Shown: positions 61,981-64,000 of the stretch, piece by piece
Layout of the letters: the number at the start of each line of letters is the position of its first letter
Numbering within the stretch: position 1 is the first letter of the stretch
Assembly: GCA_963667535.2 (NCBI GenBank)
Contig: CAXXDU010000002.1
Location: 1,364,001-1,428,000 of the forward strand
Length of the DNA: 64,000 nt
Direction of reading: 5' to 3'
Origin: UBA5614 sp963667535
GTDB taxonomy: Bacteria > Cloacimonadota > Cloacimonadia > Cloacimonadales > Cloacimonadaceae
Made by a program: the position numbers and the translations under genes
The notes under the pieces: generated by a model
The model's database searches: none
Seen by the model: only the letters and a program-made list of their open reading frames with translations
What the model was told of the DNA's origin: nothing

Positions 61981-62454
61981 ATGGAAAAGTATCGTTCAAA
62001 GATTGAAGAAGTTGGCAAGCGAGTAGCGGCAGACCTTCATCTTGCAGTGTATGACATTGAAGAAAAGACTACTTCCAAAGGAAAAGTGATTGTAGTATTT
62101 CTGACCAAGATTGGTGGTATCAATCTGGATGAATGCGCTATTTTCAGCCGTAAGCTGAGTGAAGAGCTTGACGCTTTGGATTTTATTGCTGATAAGTATT
62201 ATCTGGAAGTATCATCACCCGGAATTGAAAGACCTTTAAAACTGAAAATGCACTATATGAGCGCAATAAATGAACTGGTAGAAGTACAATGGAATAAAGA
62301 TGCTGTGAGATTGACGACCAAAGGCTTACTGCAGGAAGTGAATCCTGATTTCATTATCGTAAATGAAAAAGAAGTCATGGTAGAGATACCAATGTCGGCA
62401 ATCCATAAAGCAAGGACCTGTTTTTCGATGAGTAAGACAAGGGAGCAGAAATGA
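61981..62454 (+). CDS. rimP: Ribosome maturation factor RimP
   Basis: 157 residues; assists 30S subunit assembly. The N-terminal alpha/beta domain (LHLAVYDIEEKTTSKGKVIV) contains the conserved NLDECAIFSRKLSEEL and YYLEVSSPGIERPLK motifs, followed by a small Sm-like C-terminal domain. ATAGGA lies upstream of the ATG. It is first in the conserved rimP-nusA-ylxR-infB order, and its TGA overlaps the nusA ATG. Confidence 0.93.
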   Translation: MEKYRSKIEEVGKRVAADLHLAVYDIEEKTTSKGKVIVVFLTKIGGINLDECAIFSRKLSEELDALDFIADKYYLEVSSPGIERPLKLKMHYMSAINELVEVQWNKDAVRLTTKGLLQEVNPDFIIVNEKEVMVEIPMSAIHKARTCFSMSKTREQK

Positions 62455-63686
62455 GTGCTAATATTTTAGATGCAGTAATCAAATTAGCTGCCATCAAACA
62501 ATTGAATAAAGAAGAGATTCAGCAGATAATCATTGAATCAATCACCTCTACTCTGAGTAAAAGAATGAATCCGGAAAGTAATCTGGAAGTTTTGATTGAT
62601 ACCCATACCGGAGCTGTAAAAGCCAGCTTTATCTGCACCATCGTAGAAGCAGAAAAGAATCTGGACGAGATTTCTCTCATCGACGCAAAACAGGAGTATG
62701 GCAAATTTGTAAAACTAGGCGAACAGTTTAACCGTGAAATATCCTTACATGATTTTGAACCAAAGGTTGTGAAGACTGCACAAAAGATAATTCTGGATAA
62801 AATCAGAGACCTGGAACACGAGAGAATCAAGACGGACTTTGATAAACTCAAACATACCATTGTGACCGGCAGAGTAAAGAGTATTGACGACATTGCAGGT
62901 TATAAAGTGGATATCGGTTACACAGAAGCGCTACTTCCTCCCGATGAGCAGATTGATAACGAATTTTATAAAGTCAATGACATGATAAAGGCTTATGTAG
63001 TCAATATCAGAGCAAAAGATGCAAACGTGGTAATCATTCTTTCCAGAACTAATCCTGAGTTTGTTAAAAAGCTGTTTGAGGCTGAGATATCAGAAATATT
63101 TGAAGGCATAGTCAAGATTAAGAAAATCGTGAGAGAACCCGGTGTCCGCACTAAAATTGAGCTGGAATCATCTGACCCCAAGATTGACCCGATAGCCTGT
63201 TGCGTTGGCAGCAAAGGAACCAGAATTGATTCTATCCGCCGTGAATTGCATGGTGAACAGATTGATATCGTTGTGTATAGCGAAGATGCTGAAACAATGA
63301 TAGCTCATGCTCTGGGCATTGCTACTATCAAAAGAGTCATTATTGAACGCGGCAAGACTGCGGCTGTGATAGTGGCAGAAGAAGATAAAGTAACTGCCAT
63401 AGGCAAGCAGGGTAAAAACGTTAAACTTGCTGCCAAGCTCTGTGGTTTTAAGCTGGATATCTATACACAGGATGAATTCGAAGATAAGATGGCAAAAGAA
63501 CGCCGGACTATCAGCCATATCAAAGAACTTGACGGGGTTAATCCCAAGATAGAAGAGATTCTCAGAAAGCATGGCTACACATCAGTCGAAGATGTATTTG
63601 CTGCATCAGTAGATGAACTGTGTAATCTGGAAGGAATAGGTCAGAAGACCGCAGAAAAGCTTATAGAGGCAGCCAGATTATTCTAA
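62451..63686 (+). CDS. nusA: Transcription elongation/termination factor NusA
   Basis: 411 residues. An N-terminal RNA-polymerase-binding domain (about 1-130) is followed by an S1 domain (VTGRVKSIDDIAGYKVDIGY, about 140-205) and two KH domains (DPIACCVGSKGTRIDSIRRE and VTAIGKQGKNVKLAAKLCGF). A C-terminal helix-hairpin-helix follows (LEGIGQKTAEKLIEAARLF). It modulates pausing and termination and works with Rho, encoded at 24437. Overlaps rimP (ATGA) and ylxR (TAATG), so the three genes are coupled. Confidence 0.96.
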   Translation: MSANILDAVIKLAAIKQLNKEEIQQIIIESITSTLSKRMNPESNLEVLIDTHTGAVKASFICTIVEAEKNLDEISLIDAKQEYGKFVKLGEQFNREISLHDFEPKVVKTAQKIILDKIRDLEHERIKTDFDKLKHTIVTGRVKSIDDIAGYKVDIGYTEALLPPDEQIDNEFYKVNDMIKAYVVNIRAKDANVVIILSRTNPEFVKKLFEAEISEIFEGIVKIKKIVREPGVRTKIELESSDPKIDPIACCVGSKGTRIDSIRRELHGEQIDIVVYSEDAETMIAHALGIATIKRVIIERGKTAAVIVAEEDKVTAIGKQGKNVKLAAKLCGFKLDIYTQDEFEDKMAKERRTISHIKELDGVNPKIEEILRKHGYTSVEDVFAASVDELCNLEGIGQKTAEKLIEAARLF

Positions 63687-63937
63687 TGCCCAATCAAAGC
63701 AGTCATGCGGGACACATTCCCTATAGAACATGTATAATATGTAAGAATAAGATTGACAAGAAGTTGCTCTTAGGTTTATTCATAATGAACAGAGAAATTG
63801 TGTTTGATGTGAACGGACTGGTTTCCACCAGAAAAAAGTATGTATGTCACAAGGCTGAATGCCTGACAATACTTAATAAATGGTTGGACAAGCATCTTAA
63901 GAAGTCAGGTAAACATAAACGGACAGGGACTGTTTAA
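63686..63937 (+). CDS. ylxR: YlxR-family RNA-binding protein (DUF448)
   Basis: 83 residues. PYRTCIICKNKIDKKLL near the start is the family motif, and RKKYVCHKAECLTILNKW gives the second part of the fold. Always found between nusA and infB; reported as nucleic-acid or nucleoid binding. The C-terminus is basic (KSGKHKRTG). The start codon shares its A with the nusA stop. Confidence 0.9.
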   Translation: MPNQSSHAGHIPYRTCIICKNKIDKKLLLGLFIMNREIVFDVNGLVSTRKKYVCHKAECLTILNKWLDKHLKKSGKHKRTGTV

Positions 63938-63938
63938 T

Positions 63939-64000
63939 ATGTCTCCCAAAGCAAAGCACTATACCAGAGAGATTGAAGCAGAACCTGTAGATAACGAAAA
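63939..64000 (+). CDS. Start of a gene at the right edge, possibly translation initiation factor IF-2
   Basis: ATG one base after the ylxR stop; 20 codons are visible, beginning MSPKAKHYTREIEAEP, an acidic and basic linker-like sequence. Position after rimP-nusA-ylxR predicts infB, whose N-terminus is poorly conserved. The sequence alone does not prove it. Confidence 0.4.
   Translation, partial: MSPKAKHYTREIEAEPVDNE

Overview
The window is a compact, moderately AT-rich bacterial chromosome segment from a diderm, probably anaerobic organism. Outer-membrane barrels (two DUF5916-type proteins, a PorV/OMPP1-like protein), TolC-type export, large secreted FN3 and beta-helix proteins, an NAD-linked dihydroorotate dehydrogenase (PyrD plus PyrK), glutamate dehydrogenase and a CBS-domain pyrophosphatase together suggest the Fibrobacteres-Chlorobi-Bacteroidetes side of the tree. 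The gene set most resembles Candidatus Cloacimonadota. That assignment is inference from remembered gene content, not from a search.

Layout. The 5' end carries the start of valS (minus strand) and then a 1.6 kb gene-free island of several repeat families. From 3.5 to 9.9 kb lies a pyrimidine operon, pyrB-pyrC-pyrK-pyrD. It is interrupted twice by a small cassette: a 98-residue GIY-YIG nuclease gene flanked by inverted copies of a hairpin repeat. The first cassette has itself been hit by an IS481-family insertion sequence. Next come an MFS transporter (minus), a DUF134/DUF5320/NifX-like/Mrp cluster for iron-sulfur chemistry, two paralogous DUF5916 outer-membrane proteins flanking a CBS-type Mn pyrophosphatase, a TPR protein, a class I glutamine amidotransferase-like hydrolase, gdhA, and a methyltransferase-rho-U32 peptidase-SPOR run. 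mutS and a parvulin-type foldase follow. From 33 to 40 kb are secreted proteins, including a 1560-residue multidomain protein. Then come a COG2426 membrane protein, recO and an NFACT protein (minus), a coiled-coil membrane protein, an RNB ribonuclease, a four-gene efflux operon (TolC, HlyD and two ABC-2 permeases with no ATPase alongside), a minus-strand block (PorV-like protein, nitroreductase, ribD, TPR protein, nadE, FN3 protein), an LVIVD lipoprotein, a divergent pgk, and the start of the rimP-nusA-ylxR translation operon running off the right edge.

Two things stand out. (1) The GIY-YIG cassettes look like small mobile units: two copies 93 percent identical in protein, each bounded by inverted hairpin repeats, with paired base changes in the repeat stems. 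(2) At least eight intergenic loci share an architecture rather than a sequence: short words repeated every 11 nt on both arms of a palindrome, often centred on a GGACTTTAGTCC-like hairpin. The word differs from locus to locus but is kept within each locus. I do not recognise this as a named element.
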